From CAVOKN01 sp963696505 (GTDB lineage Bacteria; Pseudomonadota; Gammaproteobacteria; Burkholderiales; Rhodocyclaceae), in the NCBI GenBank assembly GCA_963696505.1, contig CAVOKN010000023.1:186001-250000 (forward strand): a DNA stretch of 64,000 bases, given 5' to 3'. The translations under genes and the position numbers were made by a program. This document shows positions 25,853-34,313 of the stretch, in pieces; positions within the stretch are counted from its first letter, which is position 1, and every line of letters starts with the position of its first letter. A model generated the notes under the pieces. That model had not been told where the DNA came from. It worked only from the letters and a program-made list of their open reading frames with translations, and made no database searches.

Positions 25853-26476
25853 ATGAACCTCGATCAACTCATCATCGAATTCGACAAGGGACTGCGCACC
25901 GTCTTCGCGCCCGCGTCGGCCGTCAGGCCCGTCCCCGGTGCCGAACTGCCCGAAGCCGAACTGACGCCTGACGAGAAAGGCCTCGCCGCGGCGCTGATGC
26001 GGGTCAATCACGTGGGCGAGGTGTGCGCTCAGGCGCTCTACCAGGGGCAGGCGCTGACTTCGCGCGATCCCGCCCTGGCAGATGCCCTGCGCCAGGCCGC
26101 CCACGAGGAAACCGAGCATCTGGCGTGGACAGAAAGCCGAATTTCGGAACTGGGCGGACGCAAGAGCCTGCTCAACCCCCTGTGGTATGGCGGGGCGCTG
26201 GCCATGGGCCTGGTGGCGGGTCGCATGGGCGACGCCTGGAATCTCGGCTTCCTGGCGGAAACGGAACGTCAGGTGGAGGCCCACCTTAACGACCACCTGG
26301 GACGGCTGCCGCCGGCGGACCGCAAGTCCCAGGAGGTGCTGGATCAGATGAAGCGCGACGAGATCGCCCACGCCGAAACCGCAGTGCGTTTGGGGGCACG
26401 GGAACTGCCCGGACCGGTCAAGCTGGCGATGAAGCTCGCCTCGCGCGTGATGACCCGCACCGCCTACTGGGTTTGA
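25853..26476 (+). CDS. coq7: 2-nonaprenyl-3-methyl-6-methoxybenzoquinol hydroxylase Coq7
   Basis: Coq7 performs the last hydroxylation of ubiquinone synthesis with a ferritin-like di-iron centre. Metal ligands are visible in four helices: NHVGEVCAQAL, HEETEHLAW, ETERQVEAHLNDH and MKRDEIAHAE (two EXXH motifs plus Glu partners). The 207-residue length and the N-terminal MNLDQLIIEFDKGLRT match the proteobacterial enzyme. The presence of coq7 implies aerobic ubiquinone synthesis. It is convergent with an OsmC gene 6 bp away. Confidence 0.96.
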   Translation: MNLDQLIIEFDKGLRTVFAPASAVRPVPGAELPEAELTPDEKGLAAALMRVNHVGEVCAQALYQGQALTSRDPALADALRQAAHEETEHLAWTESRISELGGRKSLLNPLWYGGALAMGLVAGRMGDAWNLGFLAETERQVEAHLNDHLGRLPPADRKSQEVLDQMKRDEIAHAETAVRLGARELPGPVKLAMKLASRVMTRTAYWV

Positions 26477-26482
26477 AGGCGC

Positions 26483-26899
26483 TCAGCCTTCGACGATCTC
26501 CCAGTCGTGGGTTATCTCGGCGGTCTTGGCCAGCATGGCCGAAGCCGAGCAGTATTTCTCGGCCGAAAGCTTGATCGCCCGTTCCACCATCTCCGGTTTC
26601 AATTCCCGACCGGTGACCCGGTAGTGGAAGTGGATGCGAGTGAATACTTTGGGCTCGGTTTCCGCCCGCTCCGCTTTCATCGAAACCTCGCAGCCCTTCA
26701 CCTCCTGCCGGCCGCGCTTCAAAATCAGCACCACATCGAAGCCGGTGCAGCCGCCGGTGCCGGCGAGCAGCAACTCCATCGGCCTGGGCGCCAGATTTCG
26801 ACCACCGGCCGCGGGTGCCCCATCCATCATCAGTGCATGACCGCTCCCGGTTTCCGCCAGAAAACTCATGCCGTCCACCCACTTGACCACGCATTCCAT
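26483..26899 (-). CDS. OsmC family redox protein (YhfA-like)
   Basis: The 138-residue protein has the two conserved OsmC cysteines in GTGGCTGFDVVLILKRGRQ and EKYCSASAML. OsmC proteins reduce organic hydroperoxides; the shorter YhfA branch is less well characterised. No signal peptide is present. It is transcribed toward coq7. The 530-bp gap upstream of it, up to rplM, holds a candidate small RNA. Confidence 0.9.
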   Translation of the reverse strand: MECVVKWVDGMSFLAETGSGHALMMDGAPAAGGRNLAPRPMELLLAGTGGCTGFDVVLILKRGRQEVKGCEVSMKAERAETEPKVFTRIHFHYRVTGRELKPEMVERAIKLSAEKYCSASAMLAKTAEITHDWEIVEG

Positions 26900-27179
26900 G
26901 ACCAGACTCCGCCGACACAGGACGCCGGATTCTAGCCCGTCGAAGGCGCGTGCTGGGGCCTGAGTTCCGCTGAAAGTCGGGGGCTCAGGTTATGGTGCGA
27001 TGCAATATCAGCTGCCTCCGCGGCATCCAGGATGTTGCTTCAGCCGGCGAGACAACGGCAGTTCATCCCATCGAGGAATCCGGGCAGAACGGGAAGTGGC
27101 GCTTAAACAGCAAGTTACATACTCTTGGCGGTTTCATAGGAGAGGCCTCAAACAGATGCCGCACTGCACAAAAAATTCT

Positions 27180-27323
27180 TGCATCGCACAACAAGTTCGT
27201 GCATCATGGGCACGTACCGAATGCCTGTCGCGCTGCTTCAGCCATTCTGCGGTTTTGTCTCCTCCACCCTCCTCCTTTGGTGTGGATTTAGCGCAACTCA
27301 TCACCGAGTTGCGCTTTTTTTTT
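27180..27323 (+). ncRNA. Candidate small RNA ending at an orphan terminator
   Basis: A strong intrinsic terminator at 27290-27323 has no plus-strand protein gene upstream of it: the nearest, coq7, ends at 26476 and a convergent gene intervenes. Just before it lies a pyrimidine-rich stretch with repeated CCTCC (27261-27278), complementary to Shine-Dalgarno sequences as in known anti-SD sRNAs. A weak promoter-like pair (TTGCAT 27179-27184, CATCAT 27202-27207, 17 bp apart) would give a transcript of about 110 nt. The 5' end is uncertain. The rest of 26900-27180 shows no gene. Confidence 0.35.
27290..27323 (+). terminator. Strong Rho-independent terminator upstream of rplM
   Basis: A perfect 10-bp stem AGCGCAACTC / GAGTTGCGCT (loop ATCACC) is followed by nine T residues. 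It insulates the rplM promoter and implies an upstream plus-strand transcript. Confidence 0.92.
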
Positions 27324-27354
27324 GCCCGGTCGCGCGTCTGGGCGCAAGGCGCGT

Positions 27355-27384
27355 TTGACAGGCTCTCCCCATCCCTCATAGAAT
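27355..27384 (+). promoter_or_regulatory. Sigma-70 promoter of rplM-rpsI
   Basis: TTGACA at 27355-27360 is a perfect -35 box and TAGAAT at 27379-27384 matches five of six -10 bases, with an 18-bp spacer. The rplM ATG lies 45 bp downstream. Confidence 0.85.
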
Positions 27385-27429
27385 GCGCGGCTTTTCCGCC
27401 GAATCCGAAGCGCGTACAAGGAAGCTCCG

Positions 27430-27858
27430 ATGAGAACGTTTTCAGCCAAGCCGCACGAAGTCAAGCGCGACTGGTTCGTGGTTGACGCCGCCGACAAGGT
27501 GCTCGGGCGGGTTGCCAGCGAGATCGCCCGCCGCCTGCGCGGCAAGCACAAGCCCGAGTTTACGCCGCACGTCGATACCGGCGATTACATCGTCGTGGTC
27601 AACGTCGAGAAGCTGCGGGTTACCGGCAACAAGGCCGAGGACAAGAAGTACTACCGTCACAGCGGCTACCCCGGCGGCATTTACGAAACCAACTTCACCA
27701 AGCTGCAGCAGCGCTTTCCGGCCCGCGTGCTGGAGAAAGCCGTGAAGGGCATGCTGCCCAAGGGGCCGCTGGGTTACGCCATGCTGAAGAAGCTCAAGTG
27801 CTACGCCGGCAGTACCCACCCCCACTCCGCGCAACAGCCGCGCACGCTGGAAATCTGA
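27430..27858 (+). CDS. rplM: 50S ribosomal protein L13
   Basis: The 142-residue protein is a full-length L13: MRTFSAKPHEVKRDWFVVDA at the start, LRGKHKPEFTPHVDTGDYIV in the core and GMLPKGPLGYAMLKKLK near the end. L13 is an early-assembly protein of the large subunit. It is the first gene of the rplM-rpsI operon, with a clear promoter upstream. Confidence 0.98.
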   Translation: MRTFSAKPHEVKRDWFVVDAADKVLGRVASEIARRLRGKHKPEFTPHVDTGDYIVVVNVEKLRVTGNKAEDKKYYRHSGYPGGIYETNFTKLQQRFPARVLEKAVKGMLPKGPLGYAMLKKLKCYAGSTHPHSAQQPRTLEI

Positions 27859-27868
27859 GGGACCGATC

Positions 27869-28261
27869 ATGGCAACCCAGTACTATTACGGTACCGGCCG
27901 GCGCAAGACCGCGGTAGCCCGTGTGTTCATCAAGCAGGGCAAGGGCGGCATCGTCGTCAATGGCAAGCCGGTGGATGAGTTCTTCTCTCGCGAAACCGGC
28001 CGCATGATCGTGCGCCAGCCGCTGGAGCTGACCCAGCACGCGAACACCTTCGACATCATGGTCAACGTCATCGGTGGCGGCGAGTCCGGCCAGGCCGGCG
28101 CGGTGCGCCATGGCATCACCCGGGCGTTGATCGAGTACGACGCGGCGCTCAAGCCGGTACTGTCCCGGGCCGGTTTCGTCACCCGCGACGCGCGCGAAGT
28201 CGAGCGCAAGAAGGTCGGTCTGCACAAGGCGCGGCGGCGCAAGCAGTTCTCCAAGCGGTAA
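27869..28261 (+). CDS. rpsI: 30S ribosomal protein S9
   Basis: The 130-residue protein has the S9 N-terminus (YYGTGRRKTAVARVFIKQGK), the central VIGGGESGQAGAVRHGI and the invariant basic C-terminus KARRRKQFSKR, whose final residues contact P-site tRNA. It begins 10 bp after rplM and is followed by an intrinsic terminator. Confidence 0.98.
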   Translation: MATQYYYGTGRRKTAVARVFIKQGKGGIVVNGKPVDEFFSRETGRMIVRQPLELTQHANTFDIMVNVIGGGESGQAGAVRHGITRALIEYDAALKPVLSRAGFVTRDAREVERKKVGLHKARRRKQFSKR

Positions 28262-28297
28262 TCGGGTCGCGTTTGCAAGCCCCGGTTTTCAAGAGAA

Positions 28298-28322
28298 GAG
28301 CCGCCTGCTGGCGGCTTTTTTC
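28298..28322 (+). terminator. Rho-independent terminator of rplM-rpsI
   Basis: Stem AGCCGCC / GGCGGCT with loop TGCT is followed by seven T residues (28316-28322). It lies 37 bp after the rpsI stop. Confidence 0.92.
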
Positions 28323-28403
28323 TTAGCGCCGGGGCGCCGTTTCGGAGGTTGGGTGCCCGGCTGCGCCCCATCCGTCGGCATCGTGACCGGAAAGGACTAA
28401 ATC

Positions 28404-29432
28404 GTGATCAAGGTTGGCGTTGTCGGTGGCACCGGCTACACCGGGGTCGAACTGCTGCGGCTGCTGTGCCAGCATCCCCACGTGGAGTTGCGTGCGATCA
28501 CCTCCCGCGGCGAGGCAGGCCTGCCGGTGGCGGACATGTTTCCCAGTCTGCGCGGGCGGGTGGGTTTGCGCTTCAGCGATCCGAAGGAAGCGGATCTCGC
28601 GTCCTGCGACCTGGTGTTCTTCGCTACCCCGAACGGCATAGCGATGCAGCAGGCGGCGGCGCTGCTGCAAGCCGGCGTGCGCATCGTCGATCTGGCAGCC
28701 GATTTCCGCATCCGCGACGTCGCCCTCTGGGAAAAGTGGTACGGCATGACCCATGCCGCGCCGGCGTTGGTCGCCGAGGCGGTGTATGGCCTGCCGGAAG
28801 CGCACCGCGCGTCGATCCGCAAGGCGCGGCTGGTGGCCAATCCCGGCTGCTATCCGACCGCGGTGCAGCTCGGCTTACTTCCGCTGGTGGAAGCAGGGCT
28901 GGTGGATCTCGACCACCTCATCGCTGACGCCAAGTCCGGTGTCTCGGGTGCCGGCCGCAAGGCCGAGGTGCCCACCCTGTTCTCGGAAGCCTCCGACAAT
29001 TTCAAGGCCTACGGCGTGGCCGGGCATCGCCATCTGCCGGAAATCCGCCAGGGCCTGGCCCAGGCTGCCGGACGCAGCGTCGGACTCACCTTCGTGCCGC
29101 ACCTGACGCCGCTGATCCGCGGCATCCACGCCACCCTTTACGCTCGGATGACGAAGGAGGCCGACTTCCAGGCGCTGTTCCAGCAGCGCTATGCGACGGA
29201 GCCTTTCGTTGACGTGCTGCCCCCCGGCAGCCATCCGGAGACGCGCTCGGTGCGCGCCGCCAACACCTGCCGCATCGCCGTTCATCGTCCCCAGGGCGGC
29301 GACACCCTGGTGATCCTGTCGGTGATCGACAACCTGGTGAAGGGCGCCGCCGGGCAGGCGGTGCAGAACATGAACCTGATGTTCGGCCTGGAAGAGACTG
29401 CCGGGCTGACTCAGGTGCCGATCCTGCCGTGA
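28404..29432 (+). CDS. argC: N-acetyl-gamma-glutamyl-phosphate reductase
   Basis: ArgC reduces the ArgB product in arginine synthesis. The 342-residue protein begins at GTG 28404 with the nucleotide-binding IKVGVVGGTGYTGVELLRLL and carries the catalytic cysteine in VANPGCYPTAVQLG, plus SGVSGAGRKAE and PHLTPLIRGI. A purine-rich site (GGAAAGGA) precedes the GTG. It sits alone after the ribosomal operon. Confidence 0.97.
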   Translation: MIKVGVVGGTGYTGVELLRLLCQHPHVELRAITSRGEAGLPVADMFPSLRGRVGLRFSDPKEADLASCDLVFFATPNGIAMQQAAALLQAGVRIVDLAADFRIRDVALWEKWYGMTHAAPALVAEAVYGLPEAHRASIRKARLVANPGCYPTAVQLGLLPLVEAGLVDLDHLIADAKSGVSGAGRKAEVPTLFSEASDNFKAYGVAGHRHLPEIRQGLAQAAGRSVGLTFVPHLTPLIRGIHATLYARMTKEADFQALFQQRYATEPFVDVLPPGSHPETRSVRAANTCRIAVHRPQGGDTLVILSVIDNLVKGAAGQAVQNMNLMFGLEETAGLTQVPILP

Positions 29433-29517
29433 CCTGCTGCCGGGGCGGGCGCCCCGGCGCTGAGCATCGCAACACTGCGAAGCGGTTTCCCATGGCACGG
29501 CCTCATTTCCACACTCC

Positions 29518-29529
29518 AAAGTCAGTCCC
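29518..29529 (-). repeat. Copy of the 12-base word GGGACTGACTTT (intergenic)
   Basis: This exact copy on the minus strand lies 18 bp before the start of the gene at 29548, so the word is not restricted to coding DNA. Confidence 0.95.
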
Positions 29530-29547
29530 TGCGGGCCGGCGCCAAGC

Positions 29548-30279
29548 ATGAAGATGCGCTGGTGGAGCCGTTTCGGAATCACCGCGCCGCGCGTCGCGGT
29601 GCACGCGCACGTCCCCTGGTATTGGCGTGCCATAGGCGCCACGCTGATGCTGGCGATCGCCGTGGGCTTGGGCGCCTGGGCCTACGACGCAGTGCGGCAG
29701 GCGACTGGCGGGGAGCAAGCGGGGACAGAGCAGATCCAGGTGTTGCGGGGACGAATCGACGAACTCCAGGGGGAGCTTGCCGCCCTGCATTCCGCGCCGC
29801 CGCCGAGCGAGAGCGCGCAGCAGATCGAGCGCACCACCTACGAGCAACTGGTGCGTCAGGTGAAGGTGCTGGAGGAGCAGAACGCCCGCCTCAAGGAGGA
29901 GCTGGCTCTGTTCGAGCGGCTGCAGACCATCGGCGGTGGTGCCCCGGGGCTGACCATCAACGGCCTGCAGGTGGAGGCGGACACGGTGCCGGGTCAGTAT
30001 CGCTACCGGGCGCTGGTGGCCGCCCAGGGCGGGAAGAGCGAGGGCGAGTCGCGCGCATCCATGCAACTTGTCGTGTCCCTGATGCAGGGGGAGCAGCATG
30101 CTATGATGGTTTTGCCTGGAGCCAAGGATGCCGATCGGCAGCGCTACGACTTGACGATCCGATATTTCCGGCGCATAGACGGCACCTTCCAGTCGCCCAA
30201 GGGGAGCAAGGTCGTCAGCGTCGAACTGCGTCTGCTCCAGGATGGTGCTCTGCGGGCGTCCCAGCGTGTGACACTTTGA
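29548..30279 (+). CDS. Membrane-anchored coiled-coil protein of unknown function
   Basis: The 243-residue protein has one transmembrane helix near residues 27-48 (IGATLMLAIAVGLGAWAYDA), a coiled coil at about 60-125 (heptads around LRGRIDELQGELAALHS and VKVLEEQNARLKEELALFER) and a C-terminal beta-rich periplasmic domain. Proteins of this shape are found beside bactofilin genes in betaproteobacteria, as here (11 bp before the bactofilin start). A role in anchoring the bactofilin scaffold or in cell-wall shape is inference from this pairing. Confidence 0.8.
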   Translation: MKMRWWSRFGITAPRVAVHAHVPWYWRAIGATLMLAIAVGLGAWAYDAVRQATGGEQAGTEQIQVLRGRIDELQGELAALHSAPPPSESAQQIERTTYEQLVRQVKVLEEQNARLKEELALFERLQTIGGGAPGLTINGLQVEADTVPGQYRYRALVAAQGGKSEGESRASMQLVVSLMQGEQHAMMVLPGAKDADRQRYDLTIRYFRRIDGTFQSPKGSKVVSVELRLLQDGALRASQRVTL

Positions 30280-30290
30280 GGGGGGTGAAC

Positions 30291-30689
30291 ATGTTCGGCA
30301 ACAGGAAGAAGCATTCGAGCCGCATCGACAGCCTGATCGGCGCCGGCACGCGCATCGAGGGCGATGTGATCTTTTCCGGCGGCTTGCGGATCGACGGCGA
30401 GGTCAAGGGCGACGTCCGCGCCGCCGAGGACAACGCGGCTACCCTGGTCGTCAGCGCCCAGGCGCGCATCGAGGGCGAGGTGCACGTCGCTCACTGCGTC
30501 ATCAACGGCAGTGTCACCGGCACCGTTCACGTGGCGGAAAACCTTGAACTTCAGCGCGGCGCCCAGGTCACAGGCGATGTTCACTACGCCAATCTGGAGA
30601 TGCACCAGGGTGCTGTCGTGCAGGGACGGCTGGTGCATCACAGCGAGGCAGCTCGCGGCGCCGCCCTGAAGCTGGCTTCGAGCAATTGA
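30291..30689 (+). CDS. Bactofilin
   Basis: Bactofilins form nucleotide-free polymers at the membrane that organise cell-wall or polar proteins. The 132-residue product has the DUF583 beta-helix repeats (SLIGAGTRIEGDVIFSGGLR, IDGEVKGDVRA, RIEGEVHVAHC, GSVTGTVHVAENLEL). ATG 30291 is used; a GTG six bases upstream is equally possible. The gene follows a coiled-coil membrane protein with which it probably works. Confidence 0.92.
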   Translation: MFGNRKKHSSRIDSLIGAGTRIEGDVIFSGGLRIDGEVKGDVRAAEDNAATLVVSAQARIEGEVHVAHCVINGSVTGTVHVAENLELQRGAQVTGDVHYANLEMHQGAVVQGRLVHHSEAARGAALKLASSN

Positions 30690-30747
30690 CTCTGGTTCTC
30701 ATTCGCCAGATAATCCGACGACTTTCGATTCCCCCAGGAGTTTCGCC

Positions 30748-31098
30748 ATGAATGCTGCAACCGAGATGCCGGCACCGCTGTTATTCACCGACAGCGCCGC
30801 CGGCAAGGTCAGGCAACTGATCGACGAGGAAGGCAATGCCGATCTGAAACTGCGCGTGTTCGTCACCGGCGGTGGCTGCTCGGGCTTCCAGTACGGCTTC
30901 ACCTTCGACGAAGTCACCAACGAAGACGACACCGTGTTGCAGAAGAACGGCGTCACCCTGCTGATCGATCCGATGAGCTTCCAGTATCTGGTTGGCGCCG
31001 AGATCGACTACCAGGAAGGCCTGGAAGGCGCCCAGTTCGTGATCAAGAACCCCAACGCCACCAGCACCTGCGGCTGCGGTTCGTCCTTCACCGCCTGA
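30748..31098 (+). CDS. erpA: Iron-sulfur cluster insertion protein ErpA
   Basis: This A-type carrier passes Fe-S clusters to target enzymes, including the isoprenoid pathway proteins. The 116-residue protein has the three conserved cysteines in VTGGGCSGFQYGF and the C-terminal STCGCGSSF. The cytoplasmic location and length fit. A terminator follows at 31119. Confidence 0.95.
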   Translation: MNAATEMPAPLLFTDSAAGKVRQLIDEEGNADLKLRVFVTGGGCSGFQYGFTFDEVTNEDDTVLQKNGVTLLIDPMSFQYLVGAEIDYQEGLEGAQFVIKNPNATSTCGCGSSFTA

Positions 31099-31118
31099 CC
31101 GGGACTGACCTTCACCCG

Positions 31119-31142
31119 AACGGGGCGCTGCGGCGCCCCGTT
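31119..31142 (+). terminator. GC-rich terminator hairpin after erpA
   Basis: The stem AACGGGGCGC / GCGCCCCGTT is nearly continuous, with a short loop, 20 bp after the erpA stop. The T-run is short and broken (TTCGCTTTCC). A one-mismatch copy of the repeated 12-base word (GGGACTGACCTT) lies just before it at 31101. Confidence 0.7.
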
Positions 31143-31299
31143 CGCTTTCCTCGGCTCCCCGATCCGGTCCGGCACTCGCTGCGCCACCGGGTGGGGTGCC
31201 TCCATAGTGTAAAATCCTGCCTTTTTACGGCGCTGCCCGGCGTGCTCTCCGCGGATGCGGAAGTGACACGGCGGCGTCGACATAAGGGAGAACAAAGTC

Positions 31300-33354
31300 A
31301 TGCCGAAGTACGCCACCGAAGCCATTCGTGCCGTTGCCCTAGTCGGACACGCCGGCGCAGGCAAGACCACGCTGGCCGAGACCCTGCTGCACCGCGTCGG
31401 CGCGATCAAGGAAAAGGGCAGCGTCGAGCGCGGCAACACGGTGTGCGACTTCGATCCCCTGGAGAAGGCAGCCCAGCATTCGATGCATGCTGCACTGGTG
31501 AACTTCGCCTACCAGGACGTCCATATCCACCTCATCGACACCCCTGGCTACCCCGATCTGGTGGGTCAGTCCATCAGCGCCCTGGCAGCCGTGGAAACGG
31601 CGGCGGTGGTGATCAATGCCCAGAACGGCATCGAACTGACTACCTCGCGCATGATGAAGTGGGCCGCCAACCGCGGTCTGGCGCGCATGATCATCGTGAA
31701 CAAGATCGACGCCGAGAACGTCGATTTGCCGAAACTGGTGAATGAAATTCGCGAGCACTTCGGCAAGCAGTGCATGCTGCTGGACCTGCCGGCGCACCAC
31801 GGCCAGGATGTGGTGGAAGTGCTGGACCACGACAGCGGCGACGCTGATTTCGACTCCGTCGAGGCCGCCCACCGCGCCCTCATCGACACCCTGGTGGAAG
31901 AGGACGAGAGCCTGCTCGCGCGCTACCTTGAAGAGGGTCAGGACCCGTCCCCCGGCGAACTCCACGCTCCCTTCGAGAAGGCACTGCGGGAGGGGCATCT
32001 GGTGCCCGTCCTGTTCGTCTCCGCCAAGACCGGCGCCGGTATCGACGAGTTGCTCCGCGTGCTGGCGACCCTCGCACCGAATCCAGCCGAAGGCAACCCG
32101 CCGCCGTTCTACAAGGGCGAGCCCGGTGCTGCCGAGATCGAGGCCTTCCACGCCGAGCCCGATTCTTCGAAGCACGTGCTGGCCCATGTCTTCAAGGTCG
32201 TGATGGACCCCTACGTCGGCAAGGTCGGTGTATTCCGCGTCTATCAGGGCACCATCACCAAGGATTCGGCGCTTTTTGTCGGCGACGGCCGCCGCCCTTT
32301 CAAGGCCGGCCATCTCTACATGCTCCAGGGCAAGGACTACGTCGAGACCGACGCCCTGGTGCCCGGCGACATCGGCGCCGTAGCCAAGGTGGAGGAGATC
32401 GAATTCGACGCCGTGCTGCACGACTCCCACGACGAAGACCACATCCACCTCAAGCCCCTGGAGTTTCCCAAGCCCATGCACGGTCTGGCAGTCGAGACCA
32501 AGAAAAAGGGCGACGAGCAGCGCATCTTTGAGGTGCTGCACAAGCTCGAGATGGAAGACCCCTGCTTCGGGGTCGAGCGTCACCCCACCACCAACGAGAC
32601 GGTGATTCGTGGCCTGGGCGAACTGCACCTGCGCGGCAAGCTGGAGAAGATGGCCAACCAGTACAAGCTGGAAGTCACCACCAATCCGCCGCGCATCCCA
32701 TATCGCGAAACTGTCACCAAGTTCGCCGAAGGCCACCACCGCCACAAGAAGCAGACTGGCGGCGCCGGCCAGTTCGGCGAGGTCTATCTCAAGATCGAGC
32801 CGCTGGAGCGCGGCCAGGGCTTCCAGTTCGACGACCAGACCAAGGGTGGGGTGATCCCCAACGTGTTCATGCCCGCGGTGGAAAAGGGTGTGCTCCAGGC
32901 GCTGGCCGAGGGCGGCATCGCCGGCTACCCGGTGGAGGATATCCGCGTCATCGTCTATGACGGCAAGAGCCACCCGGTGGACGGCAAGGAAGTCGCCTTC
33001 ATCACCGCCGGCAAGAAGGCCGTGCTCGACGCAATCGCCAAGGCCGGCCCGGTGGTGCTGGAGCCCATCGTCAACATCGAAATCGTGGCTCCGGACAGGT
33101 TCGTCGGCGACCTCACCTCGGACCTCTCCGGGCGGCGCGGCCAGGTCACCGGCACCGAAGGCCGGGGCACCGACACCATGGCCATCACCGGCACCGTGCC
33201 TCTGTCCGAACTGTCCGACTACCAGTCGCGACTGCGCTCCATGACGGGCGGCCACGGCTCCTACACCATCGAGTTCTCCCACCACGCGGCGGTGCCGCCC
33301 CAGGTGCAGCAGCAATTGATGTCCCAGTTCAAGCGCGCCGCCGACGAGGACTGA
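31300..33354 (+). CDS. Elongation factor G-like GTPase
   Basis: The 684-residue protein has the EF-G domain order: GTPase (GHAGAGKTTLAETLL, DTPGYPDLVG, NKIDAENV, SAKTGAG), domain II, then domains III-V (GLGELHLRGKLEKMANQYKL, GGAGQFGEVYLKIEPL, and MTGGHGSYTIEF near the end). The switch I segment lacks the usual RGITI motif, as is common in the second EF-G-like paralogue of betaproteobacteria. It is probably not the main translocase, which is normally encoded beside tuf and rpsG. Its precise function is unknown. Confidence 0.88.
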   Translation: MPKYATEAIRAVALVGHAGAGKTTLAETLLHRVGAIKEKGSVERGNTVCDFDPLEKAAQHSMHAALVNFAYQDVHIHLIDTPGYPDLVGQSISALAAVETAAVVINAQNGIELTTSRMMKWAANRGLARMIIVNKIDAENVDLPKLVNEIREHFGKQCMLLDLPAHHGQDVVEVLDHDSGDADFDSVEAAHRALIDTLVEEDESLLARYLEEGQDPSPGELHAPFEKALREGHLVPVLFVSAKTGAGIDELLRVLATLAPNPAEGNPPPFYKGEPGAAEIEAFHAEPDSSKHVLAHVFKVVMDPYVGKVGVFRVYQGTITKDSALFVGDGRRPFKAGHLYMLQGKDYVETDALVPGDIGAVAKVEEIEFDAVLHDSHDEDHIHLKPLEFPKPMHGLAVETKKKGDEQRIFEVLHKLEMEDPCFGVERHPTTNETVIRGLGELHLRGKLEKMANQYKLEVTTNPPRIPYRETVTKFAEGHHRHKKQTGGAGQFGEVYLKIEPLERGQGFQFDDQTKGGVIPNVFMPAVEKGVLQALAEGGIAGYPVEDIRVIVYDGKSHPVDGKEVAFITAGKKAVLDAIAKAGPVVLEPIVNIEIVAPDRFVGDLTSDLSGRRGQVTGTEGRGTDTMAITGTVPLSELSDYQSRLRSMTGGHGSYTIEFSHHAAVPPQVQQQLMSQFKRAADED

Positions 33355-33556
33355 ACATGGGGGCGAAAGCCATCGTGTGGTCTGGTTCGGCCACCATGCC
33401 GATCATGGACGCGGAGTTGGCCGACTGGGTGCGCCGCGTCGGTTACCAGCCCGTAGCCTGCAGAAGTTTCGGGCTGAGCTGTCGCGGGCTGAGCTTGCCG
33501 TGGCAGCGAGTACCGCCTACATTAAAGAACCGCACCACCTCACAGGAGACCCTAAG

Positions 33557-33706
33557 ATGACCAATCGACTCGCAAGCCTGCTCGCCGTGCTGCTGGCGGT
33601 AACCGCCACCTCCGCCTTCGCCTGTCCGGCCGACAAGGCCAAGCAGGGCATCCAGTCCGACGGCAGCCAGATGACGCCGGTTCCCCCCAAACCACCCAAG
33701 ATCTGA
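33557..33706 (+). CDS. Small exported peptide of unknown function
   Basis: The 49-residue product has a clear signal peptide (MTNRLASLLAVLLAVTATSA, cleavage near AFA-C) and a mature part of fewer than 30 residues with one cysteine and a proline-rich end (PVPPKPPKI). AGGAG stands at the correct distance before ATG 33557, and a hairpin terminator follows. The region 33355-33556 upstream has no convincing gene. No family is recognised. Confidence 0.6.
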   Translation: MTNRLASLLAVLLAVTATSAFACPADKAKQGIQSDGSQMTPVPPKPPKI

Positions 33707-33724
33707 TCGCGGCAGGAACCGGCG

Positions 33725-33748
33725 AAAGGCGGCTGCGGCCGCCTTTCT
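33725..33748 (+). terminator. Rho-independent terminator after the small exported peptide gene
   Basis: A perfect stem AAAGGCGGC / GCCGCCTTT with loop TGCG is followed by CTTG. It lies 19 bp after the peptide stop and fits a monocistronic unit. Confidence 0.75.
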
Positions 33749-33893
33749 TGTCGGTACCTCTACGGTCCCGGGCCGGCTCATTCCTCAGGGTGGAATGGGC
33801 CAGACGGGCCTCATTGCACCATCGAAGGCGCCCCAAATCGGCTGGCTCCGGCGTTCGGCATTGGACCGACCTGCCCTCGATCGATCCGAGGCC

Positions 33894-34313
33894 ATGCCAA
33901 GTGCGTTGCCGGATGAAGGAACACAGCGCGGCGCCCTGCGCTGCGCCGTCCTGGCGCTGGTCGCTGTCCTCGCTACCATGGCCGCCGCCCAGCCCCCGCC
34001 GGGAACCATCGAAGGCCAACTCCTCCAGCGCCAGCAATACCAGAACGAACTGCTGCTACGCCAACGTCAATTCCAGCAACTCGCCGATCCCGCTCTCACC
34101 CCCACGCAGCGCCTGGAACTGGAGCGTCGTCACTTCGATCAGTCGCAGCGGCAGCGCCAGTTGCACGACTCCCAACTTCGCCGCCACCTTCCCCTGCAAC
34201 AGGAACTGCTGCAACTACCGCCGACGCGGCAGCAGGAGCAGTTGACCTACGAAAAGTGGCGCTTCGAAAGGGAGCGGGAGAGCGAGTGGCCGTCGCTGGA
34301 GATCGATCCCTAG
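33894..34313 (+). CDS. Exported Gln/Arg-rich helical protein of unknown function
   Basis: From ATG 33894 the 139-residue product has a hydrophobic export segment (CAVLALVAVLATMAAAQPPP) and then a very Gln-, Arg- and Leu-rich helical body (LLQRQQYQNELLLRQRQFQQ), likely a periplasmic coiled coil. An upstream ATG at 33795 in the same frame would bury the signal peptide. Such proteins are hard to place; no domain is recognised. It overlaps the convergent gene at 34310 by 4 bp. Confidence 0.6.
   Translation: MPSALPDEGTQRGALRCAVLALVAVLATMAAAQPPPGTIEGQLLQRQQYQNELLLRQRQFQQLADPALTPTQRLELERRHFDQSQRQRQLHDSQLRRHLPLQQELLQLPPTRQQEQLTYEKWRFERERESEWPSLEIDP

Noticed and set aside
26900..27180. Search for tRNA, 6S or tmRNA in the long gap before rplM
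   Set aside because: No cloverleaf, CCA end or known conserved core was found. Only the terminator-proximal part is proposed as a candidate RNA.
31339..33315. A 658-codon minus frame opposite the EF-G-like gene
   Set aside because: It is the mirror of a real gene in GC-rich DNA. Its composition (His, Val, Gly rich) is that of an antisense shadow.
33357..33560. A 67-codon frame overlapping the end of the EF-G-like gene
   Set aside because: It has no ribosome site beyond the stop overlap, no conserved pattern and an unstable composition. It is kept as non-coding.
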